This document shows, one piece after another, positions 7,448 through 16,980 of a DNA stretch of 64,000 bases (its first letter is position 1; every line of letters starts with the position of its first letter). The notes under the pieces were generated by a model, which was not told where the DNA came from, ran no database searches, and was given only the letters and a program-made list of their open reading frames with translations. The DNA is from Alphaproteobacteria bacterium. Lineage in GTDB: Bacteria; Pseudomonadota; Alphaproteobacteria; TMED109. The stretch is from contig JAJDYI010000017.1 of assembly GCA_022825235.1 (NCBI GenBank), positions 1 to 64,000 of the forward strand. Reading direction: 5' to 3'. The position numbers and the translations under genes are program-made.

Positions 7448-10090
7448 TCAGGCGGCAAGCGCCATGCGCCGGAGGACAGTGAGGAGGATGCCGCCGTTGC
7501 GGAAATGTTCGGCCTCTTCGGAAGTGTCGACTCGGCTGCGGAGCGGGAACTCCTGTTGGCTGCCATTGGTCCGTTGCACGGTGAGCGTCAGGCGGCTCCC
7601 GGGCACGACGCCGGCCTCCTGGCCTGACACCTGGAATAGTTCCGTGCCCTCGAGGTCGAGCAGCTGGCGCGTGACGCCGTCCTCAAACACCAGCGGCAGT
7701 ACACCCATGCCGATCAGGTTGGTTCGATGGATACGCTCAAAGCTCTCTGCGATCACGGCCCGAATTCCCAGAAGCCGCGTCCCCTTTGCAGCCCAATCGC
7801 GGGATGATCCCGTGCCGTATTCGCGTCCGGCGATGACGATCAACGGCACGCCGTCAGACCGGTACCGCTCCGCCGCGGCGTAGACCGAAAGAAGTTCGCC
7901 GCTGGGCTGGTGCCGCGTGAACCCTCCCTCGGTGCCCGGGGCGAGTGCGTTACGAATGCGAATGTTGCCGAAGGTGCCCCGGAGCATGACTTCGTGGTTG
8001 CCGCGGCGGGCGCCGAACGAATTGAACTCGACCGGTCTGACTTGCCGCTCCTGAAGCCATTCTCCCGCCGGGCCGTCGGCCCGGATCGCGCCGGCCGGCG
8101 AGATATGGTCGGTGGTCACGCTGTCGCCCAGCACCAGTAGGGCGCGGGCGTTCCGCACGTCGCCTACCGGCGCTGGATCCGGGGTCATCCCGTCGAAGAA
8201 CGGCGGCCGCCGCACATAGGTGGATTCTTCGCGCCAGTGGTAGGTCGGCTCGCCGGTGGCCGCAATCGTCTGCCACTCCGCGGAACCCTCGAAGACTGCG
8301 CCGTACCGGCGTTCAAACATCTCGGGCTTCAGCGATTTCGCGATGGTTGCCTGGATGTCTGCATTGTCCGGCCAGAGATCCCGGAGGTAGACATCATTGC
8401 CGTCGGGATCGGTACCGAGAGGCTCGGTGGTGAGATCGAGATTGAGCGATCCGGCGATGGCGTACGCCACAACCAGAGCTGGCGAGGCCAACCAGTTGGC
8501 CCGGACGTTCGGGTGAATCCGCCCTTCGAAGTTCCGGTTGCCCGACAGGACGGCCGACACGGTGAGGCCGTCCCCACGCTCGATGGCTTCGACGATTGCC
8601 GGGTCGAGGGGTCCGGAGTTGCCGATACACGTGGTGCAGCCATACCCGACCAGGTGGAAGCCGAGTTCGTTGAGCGGCCTCGTCAGTTGGGCGGCGTCAA
8701 GATAGTCCGTCACGACCTGGCTGCCGGGTGCGAGGCTGGTCTTGACCCAGGGCTTGCGCTGCAGGCCCCGTTCGCGTGCAGCCTTCGCGAGCAAACCGGC
8801 GGCCACCATGGCTGAGGGATTCGAGGTGTTCGTACAGCTCGTGATGGCGGCGATCACCACGGATCCGTCGGCGAGCGCATAGTCGGTGCCGGAAACGGGG
8901 ACCGGATTACCGGAAACGTCCGCCAGACCGGCCATGGCCTCCTTTGCCGCGCGCAGGGGGACCCGGTCCTGGGGCCGCTTTGGCCCGGCAATGCTTGGCT
9001 CGACGGCTCCGAGGTCGAGTTCGAGCACATCGGTGAATGTGGGTTCCGGGCTGCCCGGATCCTGCCAGAGACCCTGCGCTCTGGCGTACCGTTCGACCAG
9101 GCGGACCCGGTGGCGCTCGCGCCCCGAGAGGTCGAGATAGCGCAGTGTTTCCCGGTCAATCGGGAAGAACCCGCAGGTGGCACCATACTCCGGCGCCATG
9201 TTCGCCAGGGTCGCGCGGTCGGCCAGGGGCAGGTCGCCGACGCCGGGGCCGAAGAACTCGACGAACTTTCCGACCACCCCGTGCTCGCGCAGCATTCGCG
9301 TGACGGTCAGCACAAGATCCGTGGCCCCGGCCCCTTCCGGGAGCCGCCCCTGCAGGCGGACCCCCACGACGTCCGGCACCAGCATCGAGATGGCGTTGCC
9401 GAGCATGGCGGCTTCGGCTTCAATTCCTCCGACTCCCCAGCCGAGCACGGACAGTCCATTGACCATGGTCGTGTGGCTGTCTGTGCCGACCACCGTGTCC
9501 GGAAAGGCGGTCTTCCGACCGTCCTGTTCACTGACCCATACCACCTGCGCGAGGTGTTCAAGATTGACTTGGTGGCAGATGCCGGTGCCGGGCGGTACGA
9601 CCCGAAAGTTGTCGAACGCTCCCGCTCCCCAGCGCAGGAACTCGTAACGCTCGCGATTGCGCTCGAACTCGAGATCAACGTTCCGTGCGAAGGCGCTGTC
9701 GGCGGCAAATCGGTCGACCATGACGGAATGGTCGATCACGAGGTCCACCGGAGTTTGCGGGTTGATGCGCTCGACCGGAACCCCGACGGACCGGGCCGCG
9801 TCGCGCATTGCTGCCAGATCGGCCACCGCGGGAACGCCCGTAAAGTCCTGCATCAGGATCCGCGCCGGCCGAAACCCGATCTCGCGCGGGTGAGCGGGCG
9901 TCTCGTCCGCCGACGCCAGCTTCGAAAGGGCGCCGATGTCACCTTGCCGCAGGAGATTCTCCGCAAGCACCCGCAGCGAGCGCGGGAGACTGGTAATGTG
10001 GGGCAGCGCCGCAGCTGCTGCCTCCAAGCTGTAGTAACGGTACGACTCGCCGTCGACGTCGAGCGTGCGAAGCGTCTCTTCGGTATGCAA
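7448..10090 (-). CDS. acnA: Aconitate hydratase A
   Basis: Aconitase interconverts citrate and isocitrate in the TCA cycle using a [4Fe-4S] cluster. The ligand motifs are AITSCTNTSNP (first Cys) and GYGCTTCIGNSGPL (CxxC). The substrate-binding signatures VVGTDSHTTMVNGL and the C-terminal swivelling domain with AGREYGTGSSRDWAAKG are intact. The 880-residue length fits the AcnA/IRP class. The reading frame is open to a TTG at 10123, but I prefer the TTG at 10090: GGAGGGG lies five bases upstream and the product then begins HTEETLRTLDVDGESYRYYS, which aligns with usual AcnA N-termini. It lies directly downstream of carD on the same strand. Confidence 0.95.
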   Translation of the reverse strand: MHTEETLRTLDVDGESYRYYSLEAAAAALPHITSLPRSLRVLAENLLRQGDIGALSKLASADETPAHPREIGFRPARILMQDFTGVPAVADLAAMRDAARSVGVPVERINPQTPVDLVIDHSVMVDRFAADSAFARNVDLEFERNRERYEFLRWGAGAFDNFRVVPPGTGICHQVNLEHLAQVVWVSEQDGRKTAFPDTVVGTDSHTTMVNGLSVLGWGVGGIEAEAAMLGNAISMLVPDVVGVRLQGRLPEGAGATDLVLTVTRMLREHGVVGKFVEFFGPGVGDLPLADRATLANMAPEYGATCGFFPIDRETLRYLDLSGRERHRVRLVERYARAQGLWQDPGSPEPTFTDVLELDLGAVEPSIAGPKRPQDRVPLRAAKEAMAGLADVSGNPVPVSGTDYALADGSVVIAAITSCTNTSNPSAMVAAGLLAKAARERGLQRKPWVKTSLAPGSQVVTDYLDAAQLTRPLNELGFHLVGYGCTTCIGNSGPLDPAIVEAIERGDGLTVSAVLSGNRNFEGRIHPNVRANWLASPALVVAYAIAGSLNLDLTTEPLGTDPDGNDVYLRDLWPDNADIQATIAKSLKPEMFERRYGAVFEGSAEWQTIAATGEPTYHWREESTYVRRPPFFDGMTPDPAPVGDVRNARALLVLGDSVTTDHISPAGAIRADGPAGEWLQERQVRPVEFNSFGARRGNHEVMLRGTFGNIRIRNALAPGTEGGFTRHQPSGELLSVYAAAERYRSDGVPLIVIAGREYGTGSSRDWAAKGTRLLGIRAVIAESFERIHRTNLIGMGVLPLVFEDGVTRQLLDLEGTELFQVSGQEAGVVPGSRLTLTVQRTNGSQQEFPLRSRVDTSEEAEHFRNGGILLTVLRRMALAA

Positions 10091-10130
10091 CGGGTCCCCT
10101 CCAGCGCCGGGTCCTGACCGCAACGAAGCT

Positions 10131-11216
10131 TCAGGTTGCCCTTCGCAGCACGCTTTCCAGCCGCTGCGCGGCTTTTTCCTCAGTTAGGTTCTTTTCGGCG
10201 GCGGCGATCTCTCGGGAAAACCGATCGAGGGCATCCTTGTACAATTCGCGTTCGCTGAACGATTGCTCGGGACCATCTGGAGCCCGGTACAAATCTCGCA
10301 GGACCTCCGCAATCTGAACGAGGTCCCCGGAATGGAGCTTGCTTTCGTAGTCCTGGGCCCGCCGGCTCCACATGGTGCGCGAGATGCGGGCGGGCTTTTT
10401 CAGCGTGTTGGTCGCCGCCTGAATCTGGGCCTTGCTACTGATCGGCCGCAACCCAAGTTCCTGGATCCGTGAGACGGGAATCTTCAGTCGGGCCATTTCT
10501 CGGCCGTACGCGATGGTGACCAGTTCCAGTGTCTCACCGCCGACGGTCAGCCGCTCCGAGCCGACCACACGGCCGGGTCCGTGCGAGGGATGAACGACCC
10601 AGTTGCCGTTCCTAAATCCCTCTGGACGGGGCGTGGCCCGTTTGCGAGCGGCGGTCCGTTTCGGCCTGGGGGACGGCTTGACCTTGGCGGCTGGTTTCGC
10701 CGCGACCTTGGCTGCCCGCGCCGTGTCGGCCTTCCTGACGCTGACGCCTGCCTGGCCGTCCGGCTCCGCCGGGGCGGTCGCCACGGCCGCAGTTTTCGAC
10801 TCCGGCTTTGGGCGGGCGGCCTTGGCCGGAGCGCTCGACTTGGCCGGGGCCTTGGCGGTCGCTGTCTTGGCCTTGCTTGCAGCCTTGGCCTTCGTAGAGG
10901 TGCCGGCCGCCTTCTTGCTGGCCGCCGCCGCGGCCTCCGGTTTGGTGCGCGCCGACGACTTGGTACCAGTGGCTGCTTTCCGAGTGGTCGCCGGGGCTGA
11001 GCCTTTTGACCGTGATGGCGCCTTCGCCGCCTCGGTCGCGGTCTTGGTGCCTTTCGTCGGCGGCGTCGCGGCTGCCGACTTGCTGTCAGTGCGGGTAGCG
11101 GACGTCTTGGCTGACCGTCTTGCCGGAGAAGCGGACTTGGAAGCGGTGCGCGGCTTGCGCCGGGCGCTGGCGGATGTCGACTTGCCCGTGGTTGCTTTCG
11201 TTGCAGTGGCGCTCAT
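10131..11216 (-). CDS. CarD-family regulator with histone H1-like tail
   Basis: The C-terminal part (about residues 199-361) is a complete CarD/CdnL domain. It has the RNA polymerase beta-interacting module (GNWVVHPSHGPGRVVGSERL to KIPVSRIQELGLRPI) and the helical DNA-binding part (TMWSRRAQDYESKLHSGDLV to the end). CarD binds RNA polymerase at promoters and stabilises open complexes. Residues 1-198 are a separate low-complexity tail of Ala, Lys, Thr, Ser, Pro and Arg without a single aromatic residue, Leu, Ile, Cys or Asn, resembling bacterial histone H1-like proteins. Usual CarD length is about 160-180, so the tail doubles it. ATG 11216 is the natural start. Confidence 0.9.
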   Translation of the reverse strand: MSATATKATTGKSTSASARRKPRTASKSASPARRSAKTSATRTDSKSAAATPPTKGTKTATEAAKAPSRSKGSAPATTRKAATGTKSSARTKPEAAAAASKKAAGTSTKAKAASKAKTATAKAPAKSSAPAKAARPKPESKTAAVATAPAEPDGQAGVSVRKADTARAAKVAAKPAAKVKPSPRPKRTAARKRATPRPEGFRNGNWVVHPSHGPGRVVGSERLTVGGETLELVTIAYGREMARLKIPVSRIQELGLRPISSKAQIQAATNTLKKPARISRTMWSRRAQDYESKLHSGDLVQIAEVLRDLYRAPDGPEQSFSERELYKDALDRFSREIAAAEKNLTEEKAAQRLESVLRRAT

Positions 11217-11317
11217 GGATCTTGGATCCTCGGTGTTGGATCAAACCGGTCGGCGGAATGGGCGCCGGGAATGCGAGCTCGGATGGCGTCGCCGGGCGTG
11301 CAGGACTGATTCCCGGC

Positions 11318-11659
11318 CTATCCGGCCGAAGTGCCGGGATTCTTGCTGAAGAACTTCTCAAACTTTCCGTCCATGCCCTCATACGTCTCACCGTCTTCGG
11401 GGGACTCGCCTTTCCGGATGATGTTCGGCCAGATGTTCGAATACTCGGTGTTCAGATCGAGCCATTTCCTCGCTTCGTCCTCGCTGTCGGGAAGAATGGC
11501 CTCAGTTGGGCATTCCGGTTCACACACTCCGCAATCAATGCACTCCTCGGGATTGATCACCAGCATGTTCTCGCCTTCGTAGAAGCAGTCGACTGGACAG
11601 ACTTCCACGCAGTCCATGTACTTGCATCGAATGCAGGCTTCGGTCACGACATAGGTCAT
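11318..11659 (-). CDS. fdxA: Seven-iron ferredoxin FdxA
   Basis: This 113-residue ferredoxin is of the Azotobacter ferredoxin I type. By that family's pattern, Cys 9, 17 and 50 hold a [3Fe-4S] cluster and Cys 21, 40, 43 and 46 a [4Fe-4S] cluster; all seven are present ([15 protein letters not shown] and [13 protein letters not shown]), with an extra Cys at 12. The C-terminal tail ([16 protein letters not shown]) is also typical. ATG 11659 is preceded by GAGGA and overlaps the stop of the TerB gene as ATGA, so the two should be co-translated. It is a plausible electron acceptor for the nearby KorAB enzyme, an inference from proximity. Confidence 0.95.
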   Translation of the reverse strand: MTYVVTEACIRCKYMDCVEVCPVDCFYEGENMLVINPEECIDCGVCEPECPTEAILPDSEDEARKWLDLNTEYSNIWPNIIRKGESPEDGETYEGMDGKFEKFFSKNPGTSAG

Positions 11660-12150
11660 GGACAATCCTCGGTCGGCTGGGAGTGTTCCGGTAGCGATGC
11701 GACCGCGCGTCGCCGGGCTTCGCCCCGGGCGCGGTCAGATACGTGCAGGAGTCCGGCGACCCGACGGACAAGCATGTCCTCGTAAGGATCGATCCGTCCA
11801 TCGGCGCAGGCCACAGACCATAACAGGTAGATGAGTTCGGTGCGAGCCTCGTCACCCCAGGAATCGTTGATCGCTCGCGTGAAACGATAGTACGACGAAG
11901 CCTCCGCGCTGGCCGCCTTACCCTGTTCGAGCAATCGCTCCGCCGCAGGTCCGTCGATCTGGAACCGCCGCTCCAGCAGGGTCAGGATGGTCCTCCGCTC
12001 CACCGGGTCGAACTTTTCGTCCATCCCGGCCGCCTCCGCCAGGAGCGCGGCACAGGCGATCTCGACCGGGCTGCCCTCGTCCGGTTCTGGACTGGCATCG
12101 GAATTGGGCACGGATCCCGCGAGTGCTGCTCGAATGCGGTCAAATAGCAT
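11656..12150 (-). CDS. TerB-domain (tellurite resistance-like) protein
   Basis: This 164-residue soluble protein carries an acidic all-helical TerB-like domain: [27 protein letters not shown] and [29 protein letters not shown] are the two repeated Asp-containing helical hairpins typical of the family (COG4103). The function of such stand-alone TerB proteins is not established; metal binding through the acidic residues is known for some relatives. ATG 12150 has GAGGGG five bases upstream and is preferred to the in-frame codon at 12198. Its last codons overlap the fdxA start (ATGA), which ties it to ferredoxin expression. Confidence 0.8.
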   Translation of the reverse strand: MLFDRIRAALAGSVPNSDASPEPDEGSPVEIACAALLAEAAGMDEKFDPVERRTILTLLERRFQIDGPAAERLLEQGKAASAEASSYYRFTRAINDSWGDEARTELIYLLWSVACADGRIDPYEDMLVRRVAGLLHVSDRARGEARRRAVASLPEHSQPTEDCP

Positions 12151-12232
12151 GCTGCCCCTCGCAAGTGGCTCGGTGGACGGTGTGGAACTGGGCGTCAACC
12201 CGGGCCGCCCGTCGACGCAAGGCGGTACGGAC

Positions 12233-13576
12233 CTAAAGGCCGGCCACCGTCATTCCGTCGATGCGGAGGGTCGGTGAATCAATCCCCGTCCGGAAAGCGA
12301 GATCGTCGGCGGGTGTCAGGTTCCGGAACATGTCCGCCAGGTTTCCGGCGACGGTCACCTCGCTCACCGGATGGGTCTTTTCGCCGTTCTCGATCCAGTA
12401 TCCGGTGGCCCCCCGGCTGTAGTCACCGGTCACCAGGTTGAAGCTCATCCCCAGCATTTCCGTAACGTAGAATCCGTCGCGGATGTCGCTCAGCAGTTCC
12501 TCTGGCGTGACGCTCCCCGCCGCGAGGAACAGGTTGCTCGGTCCTGGCTCCGGCACGCCGCCAGGTGCCCGGGCCGCGGACCCGGTGGAGGCGAGGTCCA
12601 GCTTCCGCGCCGAGCGCGAATCGAGTAGCCACGTCTGCAGTACGCCATCGTCGACGACCAGTCGCGACGCCACGGCAACCCCCTCGCCGTCGAATGGGCG
12701 GGACCGGTGGCCAAATGGCCGCAGTGGGTCGTCCGTGACGGTGATGCCTTCCGGAAACAGGCGGCTCCCCATCCGGTCCTTCAGGAACGTGGTGCCGCGC
12801 GCAACGGCAGTTCCGGAAATGGCCCGCGCGAGCAGGGACAGCATCCCCGCGCCGACGCGCGGCTCGAACACGACGGGAACCTGGGCTGACGGCGCCTTGC
12901 GGGGTTGCAGCCGTGCAACGGTTCGGGTGCCTGCGCGTCGGCCTACTTCGGCAGGATCCGCCAGGTCCGCCTGCCGCACCGCGCTGGAGTGGTCGTAGTC
13001 GCGTTCCATGCCTGTGCCGGTACCGGCGACGACGCTTACCGCGAGCGAGTGCTGGGTGCGCCGGTAGGCCGCATTGAAGCCATCGCTTGCGCTCAGCGTC
13101 ACGGAGGTCTCGGCGGCACCCGCGTGGCCGCCCTCGGAGTTGGTGATGCCGCTGACCGCCAGCGCTGCCTCCTCTGCAGCGGCCGCCCATTCGCCGAGCG
13201 TTTCGGTCGAGGGAATGGTCGCGTCGCTCAAGGGGAGGGACACGCGGCTGGCTGGCCGGCTCGCCGCCGCCGGGAGTCCGGCATGCGGGTCCTCGGGGGT
13301 CACGCGGGCCATGGCGATGGCCCGTTCGACCAGTTCGGTTCGGGCCGCGTCATCCGACACGTCCGACATGGCGACGGTGGCCTGACGCCCCCCGACGATC
13401 ACCCGAAGGCCGGCCTGCAAGCTGTCCGAACGCTCAATTGATTCGGTCTCAGCCTTCCGGACCGACACGTCGAGCGCCGTACCCGATGCGATCAGGGCAT
13501 CCGCTTCGTCCGCGCCCAGGCGGACGGCCGACTCGACCAGCTGCGCAGCCAGCGGGTGAGGGGCGACATGGGTCAC
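12233..13576 (-). CDS. pmbA: Metalloprotease PmbA/TldE
   Basis: PmbA (TldE) pairs with TldD to form a heterodimeric protease that processes peptides such as microcins and antitoxins; TldD carries the metal site, and PmbA alone lacks HExxH. The 447-residue sequence shows the family layout: an N-terminal alpha/beta domain (GADEADALIASG, VSVRKAETESIERSDS) and a C-terminal barrel with VVFEPRVGAGMLSLLARAISG, SRLFPEGITVTDDP and GDYSRGATGYWIENGEKTHP. The start is GTG 13576, overlapping the preceding gene's stop as GTGA. It is the last gene of the korA-korB-small secreted protein operon. No tldD is in the window. Confidence 0.92.
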   Translation of the reverse strand: MTHVAPHPLAAQLVESAVRLGADEADALIASGTALDVSVRKAETESIERSDSLQAGLRVIVGGRQATVAMSDVSDDAARTELVERAIAMARVTPEDPHAGLPAAASRPASRVSLPLSDATIPSTETLGEWAAAAEEAALAVSGITNSEGGHAGAAETSVTLSASDGFNAAYRRTQHSLAVSVVAGTGTGMERDYDHSSAVRQADLADPAEVGRRAGTRTVARLQPRKAPSAQVPVVFEPRVGAGMLSLLARAISGTAVARGTTFLKDRMGSRLFPEGITVTDDPLRPFGHRSRPFDGEGVAVASRLVVDDGVLQTWLLDSRSARKLDLASTGSAARAPGGVPEPGPSNLFLAAGSVTPEELLSDIRDGFYVTEMLGMSFNLVTGDYSRGATGYWIENGEKTHPVSEVTVAGNLADMFRNLTPADDLAFRTGIDSPTLRIDGMTVAGL

Positions 13577-13965
13577 TCTGCTGTCTCGGGCAATTTCAGG
13601 CGCACCTCATCGTTATAGAGCAGCAACTCGCAGGTACAAATCTCGACCAGATGGCGGCCCCGCCGCATCCGTTCGCATCCCTCCATGGCGGCCCGGGCCG
13701 CGACTGGCTCGCCCGCCACCTGCCAGGCGTAGCCGAGGGCTTCGAAAATGCCTTCCTCGAGGAACGCGTCATCCAGCGACTCCCACGGGATACACGCGGC
13801 GCCGGCGCGATTGGGTCGAAGCGTGTCGTAATCGATGCTCCAGCTCAGCATGCTGCGCTTGAAGACCTCGATGAGTTGCGCGGTGGGGTCTGCTTGGGCG
13901 GGGCTGACGAGGGCCGTGGCCAAAAGGGTGACGACGATGAATGCCGGCAGACGGCGGTCGGACAT
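13573..13965 (-). CDS. Small secreted Cys-containing protein, unknown
   Basis: I do not recognise this 130-residue protein. It starts with a signal peptide (RRLPAFIVVTLLATALVSP, cleavage likely after QADP or AQA), so it is probably periplasmic. The mature part has four Cys (in AACIPW, GCERM and ICTCEL), enough for two disulfides, and an alpha-helical middle. Its start overlaps the korB stop by one base (TGATG) and its stop overlaps the pmbA start (GTGA). It is therefore translationally coupled on both sides, and this argues that it is a real gene. Confidence 0.78.
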   Translation of the reverse strand: MSDRRLPAFIVVTLLATALVSPAQADPTAQLIEVFKRSMLSWSIDYDTLRPNRAGAACIPWESLDDAFLEEGIFEALGYAWQVAGEPVAARAAMEGCERMRRGRHLVEICTCELLLYNDEVRLKLPETAE

Positions 13966-14969
13966 CAGGGCGAGACCTTCCAGGTTGAGGTACGGCGCAG
14001 CAGATCGGGCAGGGGAAGATCGCCGCGCTCCTCCACCTGACCACGGACTTCCGCTTCGAAGATCGAACCTGTCTCGGCGAACAGAACGCCGAGCGCGAGC
14101 GGCAGGTCCGGGCCTTCCATGGTTGCGAGGAGCGTGGCGAGGCCGCGGTTTGACTGGTCGTGGACGAGAACTTCCTCTTCCGGCACTCCGCCCGGCCCAA
14201 TTGGCACCGCGCGCAACGCGAACGCGTCGCGATCCAGTATCAGTCCACGGTTCAGATCCGGGCCAAAGCGCAACGGCTCCCCGTGGGTGACGTGAATCTG
14301 GCGTTCCGCTGCGACCGAGCGCTCGGTGAAGTCGGAGAAGACGCCATCGTTGTAGACGATGCAGTTTTGCAGGATTTCCACGAACGCGGTACCAGTAAAG
14401 GCGTGGGCCGCGCTGAGAGTCGTCTGGAGTTCCGCGATCCGCGTATCGATCCCGCGGGCGACGAATTTCGCACCGCTGCCCAGCGCGAAGCGGCACGCGG
14501 ACACGGGGTGGCCGACCGAACCGGCAGGGGACGAAGGCGTCACGGTGCCAATCCGGGATGTGGGCGAGTACTGGCCCTTGGTCAGTCCGTAGGCTTCATT
14601 GTTGAATAGCAGGACCTGGCAGTTGACGTTGCGGCGCAGCAGGTGCAGCAGGTGGCCGGCGCCGATCGACAGGCCATCGCCGTCGCCTGTCACCAGCCAG
14701 ACATCGAGATCAGGGTTCGCCAGCTTGAGGCCGGTCGCGATTGCCGGCGCCCGCCCGTGAATGGTGTGGAACCCATAGGTGGCGAGATAGTACGGGAGCC
14801 GCGCTGCGCAGCCGATGCCCGACACGAAGACGGTGTTCGACGGATCGGCGTCGAGCCCGGCGAGCGTCTTTTGCACCGCTCGCAGGATCGCGTAGTCCCC
14901 GCAGCCCGGACACCAGCGGACCTCCTGGCCGGAATCGAAGTCTCGCGGCACTCGGAGCGGTGCATTCAT
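13965..14969 (-). CDS. korB: 2-oxoglutarate:ferredoxin oxidoreductase, beta subunit
   Basis: KorB (334 residues) is the thiamine-diphosphate and [4Fe-4S] subunit of the CoA-dependent 2-oxoacid:ferredoxin oxidoreductase that converts 2-oxoglutarate to succinyl-CoA. Cys ligands are visible in WCPGCGDY (20 and 23) and GIGC (54), with a further Cys in HPVSACRFALG. TVFVSGIGCAARLPYYLATY and the TPP motif GDGDGLSIGAGHLLHLLRRN are intact, and FNNEAYGLTKGQYSPTS matches the KorB type. ATG 14969 overlaps the korA stop as ATGA, so both subunits should be made in equal amounts. A pyruvate preference cannot be excluded from sequence alone. Confidence 0.93.
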   Translation of the reverse strand: MNAPLRVPRDFDSGQEVRWCPGCGDYAILRAVQKTLAGLDADPSNTVFVSGIGCAARLPYYLATYGFHTIHGRAPAIATGLKLANPDLDVWLVTGDGDGLSIGAGHLLHLLRRNVNCQVLLFNNEAYGLTKGQYSPTSRIGTVTPSSPAGSVGHPVSACRFALGSGAKFVARGIDTRIAELQTTLSAAHAFTGTAFVEILQNCIVYNDGVFSDFTERSVAAERQIHVTHGEPLRFGPDLNRGLILDRDAFALRAVPIGPGGVPEEEVLVHDQSNRGLATLLATMEGPDLPLALGVLFAETGSIFEAEVRGQVEERGDLPLPDLLRRTSTWKVSP

Positions 14970-16846
14970 GCCAGCGCCTCCGCCTTGGCGTTGATCGCCC
15001 CGACCAGCTCGTCGACTCGGAACGGTTTCCCGGTCACCTTGGGCAGGCTTTCGGCATCGACTACGAAGCGATCGCGGAGCAAGCGCACCAGCTGTCCGGA
15101 ATTGACTTCCGGAACCAGGATTCCGCGGTAGGCGGTCAGCAGTTCGCCGAGGTTTGCCGGCAGCGGGTGGAGGTGTCGCAAGTGGATATGGGCGGCGTCG
15201 GTACCTGCGGCCCGGCAGCGGGCCAGCGCCTCGCGCGCGGCGCCGAACGTGGAGCCCCACGTCACCACGCACAACGAGGCGTCATCGGGTCCTTCCGCCA
15301 CAGCAGGGGGCAGGGTGCGCGCGACCCGCGCCACCTTGGCGATCCGCGTGTCGTTCATGAGCTGGTGATTGTCGGGGTCATAGGAGATGCCGCCGCTGCC
15401 CGCACTCTTCTCCAGGCCGCCGATACGGTGTGCGAGACCGGGCGTGCCGGGCTTGACCCAGGCCCTGGCCAACGTGTCGGGATCGCGCGCAAAGGGTTCG
15501 AAGTTCTCGGGGTCGGTCAGGAACTGAACCGGGTTGGTGCCGGGTGCGTCGGGTTCCGGCAGGCGCCACGGCTCTGAGGTGCTTGCGATGAATGCGTCGG
15601 ACAGGATGATGACCGGCGTCATGTGCCGGATCGCGATGTCGGCGGCCTCGATGGCCGTCGCGTAACAGTCGCTGGGGCTCTTGGGCGCCAGGACCACCAG
15701 CGGAGCTTCGCCGTGCCGGCCATACAGGGCCTGCAACAAGTCCGCCTGCTCCGTCTTGGTCGGCATGCCGGTCGACGGCCCGGCCCGCTGCGAGTTGACG
15801 ACCACGAGCGGGAGCTCGACGGCGACCGCGAGGCCGAGCGCCTCGGCCTTCAGCGAGATTCCCGGCCCGGAACTCGATGTCACGCCGAGCGCCCCTCCGT
15901 AGGAGGCGCCGATCGCGGCGCAGGCCGCCCCAATTTCGTCTTCCGCCTGAAATGTCACGATGTTGCGCCGGCGCATGGCCGACAGGTGGTGCAGCAACGT
16001 TGACGCCGGCGTGATCGGGTATGCACAGAAAACGACATCGAGCGCGGTGCGATCCGCTGCTGCAGCGAGCCCGAATGCGAGGGCCTCCGCACCCGTGACC
16101 GTTCGATAGTCGCCGGGCGGCCAAACGTGCGAACCTGTACGCGTCTGCAGGAGGTCGAGGCTGGGCAGCTCGATGGTCTCACCGTAGGCATGCCCGGCCT
16201 TCAGGGCCGCGAGATTCGCGTTGCCCACCGGCGAATCGCCGAAGCGGCTGCGAATCCAGCCCTCGGCCTCGATGGTGTCCCGGTCCAGCAACCACAGCGT
16301 CAGGCCGACGGCCCACATGTTGCGGCAGCGGAGTGATCCTTTCTGCCCGAGGTCGAATTCCTTGACCGCGTCCAGGGTGTGTCGGGAGATGTCGGGAGTG
16401 AGCGTCCGCACGCTGTTCAGGGTTCCGGTTTCCAGTGGATTCTCGTTGTAGCCCGCCTTTTTCAGGGATCGCGCGGTGAAGGTGCCGGAATCGATGACGA
16501 GCAGACCGTCGCGTCCCAGGTCGCCGATATTGGTCTTGAGCGAAGCGGGATTGAACGCGACCAGCACGTCGGGCGTGTCGCCCGGGGTGAGGACCTCCCC
16601 CTCTCCCACGCGCAACTGGAAGGCCGATACGCCGTACGTGGTCCCGGCCGGTGCCCGGATTTCGGCGGGGAAGTCCGGCAGCGTGGAGACCCCCTTGCCA
16701 CCCAGCGCAGCAGCCATGGTCAGGCGCATGCCGGAAAGCTGGATACCGTCCCCGGAATCGCCGGCGAACCGGACGACGACGCCGCCCGTACTGGGGGTCA
16801 AATGTGCTGGAGGCTGCAAGGTCGTTTCTCTCAAGCGGGATCGCAC
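14966..16846 (-). CDS. korA: 2-oxoglutarate:ferredoxin oxidoreductase, alpha subunit
   Basis: KorA (626 residues as drawn) is the fused gamma-alpha subunit. The gamma domain is at about residues 20-200 ([17 protein letters not shown] to [16 protein letters not shown]). The alpha PFOR-type domain follows from about 230 ([52 protein letters not shown]). The CoA/transketolase-C-like domain ends the protein. The architecture matches Mycobacterium tuberculosis KorA. The start is uncertain: GTG 16846 has no ribosome binding site, and TTG 16819 (product begins QPPAHLTPS) has a weak AGAGAA upstream. It diverges from folD and leads the korA-korB-secreted protein-pmbA operon. Confidence 0.93.
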   Translation of the reverse strand: MRSRLRETTLQPPAHLTPSTGGVVVRFAGDSGDGIQLSGMRLTMAAALGGKGVSTLPDFPAEIRAPAGTTYGVSAFQLRVGEGEVLTPGDTPDVLVAFNPASLKTNIGDLGRDGLLVIDSGTFTARSLKKAGYNENPLETGTLNSVRTLTPDISRHTLDAVKEFDLGQKGSLRCRNMWAVGLTLWLLDRDTIEAEGWIRSRFGDSPVGNANLAALKAGHAYGETIELPSLDLLQTRTGSHVWPPGDYRTVTGAEALAFGLAAAADRTALDVVFCAYPITPASTLLHHLSAMRRRNIVTFQAEDEIGAACAAIGASYGGALGVTSSSGPGISLKAEALGLAVAVELPLVVVNSQRAGPSTGMPTKTEQADLLQALYGRHGEAPLVVLAPKSPSDCYATAIEAADIAIRHMTPVIILSDAFIASTSEPWRLPEPDAPGTNPVQFLTDPENFEPFARDPDTLARAWVKPGTPGLAHRIGGLEKSAGSGGISYDPDNHQLMNDTRIAKVARVARTLPPAVAEGPDDASLCVVTWGSTFGAAREALARCRAAGTDAAHIHLRHLHPLPANLGELLTAYRGILVPEVNSGQLVRLLRDRFVVDAESLPKVTGKPFRVDELVGAINAKAEALA

Positions 16847-16980
16847 GAAACGTGCAGAACCCTACGGAGGGCCGGTCGAGGAAGCCTGAAAAAGAGGATA
16901 CAGTATGTGGGCTCGCGGCTACGTCAACGGGCGGTCAGTGCCCGCGTCCTCGCCGCCACCTTCCGTCCGAGGCTCTGTCC

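Noticed and set aside
10640-11200. Lys/Ala-rich DNA as a tandem repeat array
   Set aside because: The composition is repetitive but no fixed-length repeat unit is seen; it is coding low complexity within the CarD gene.
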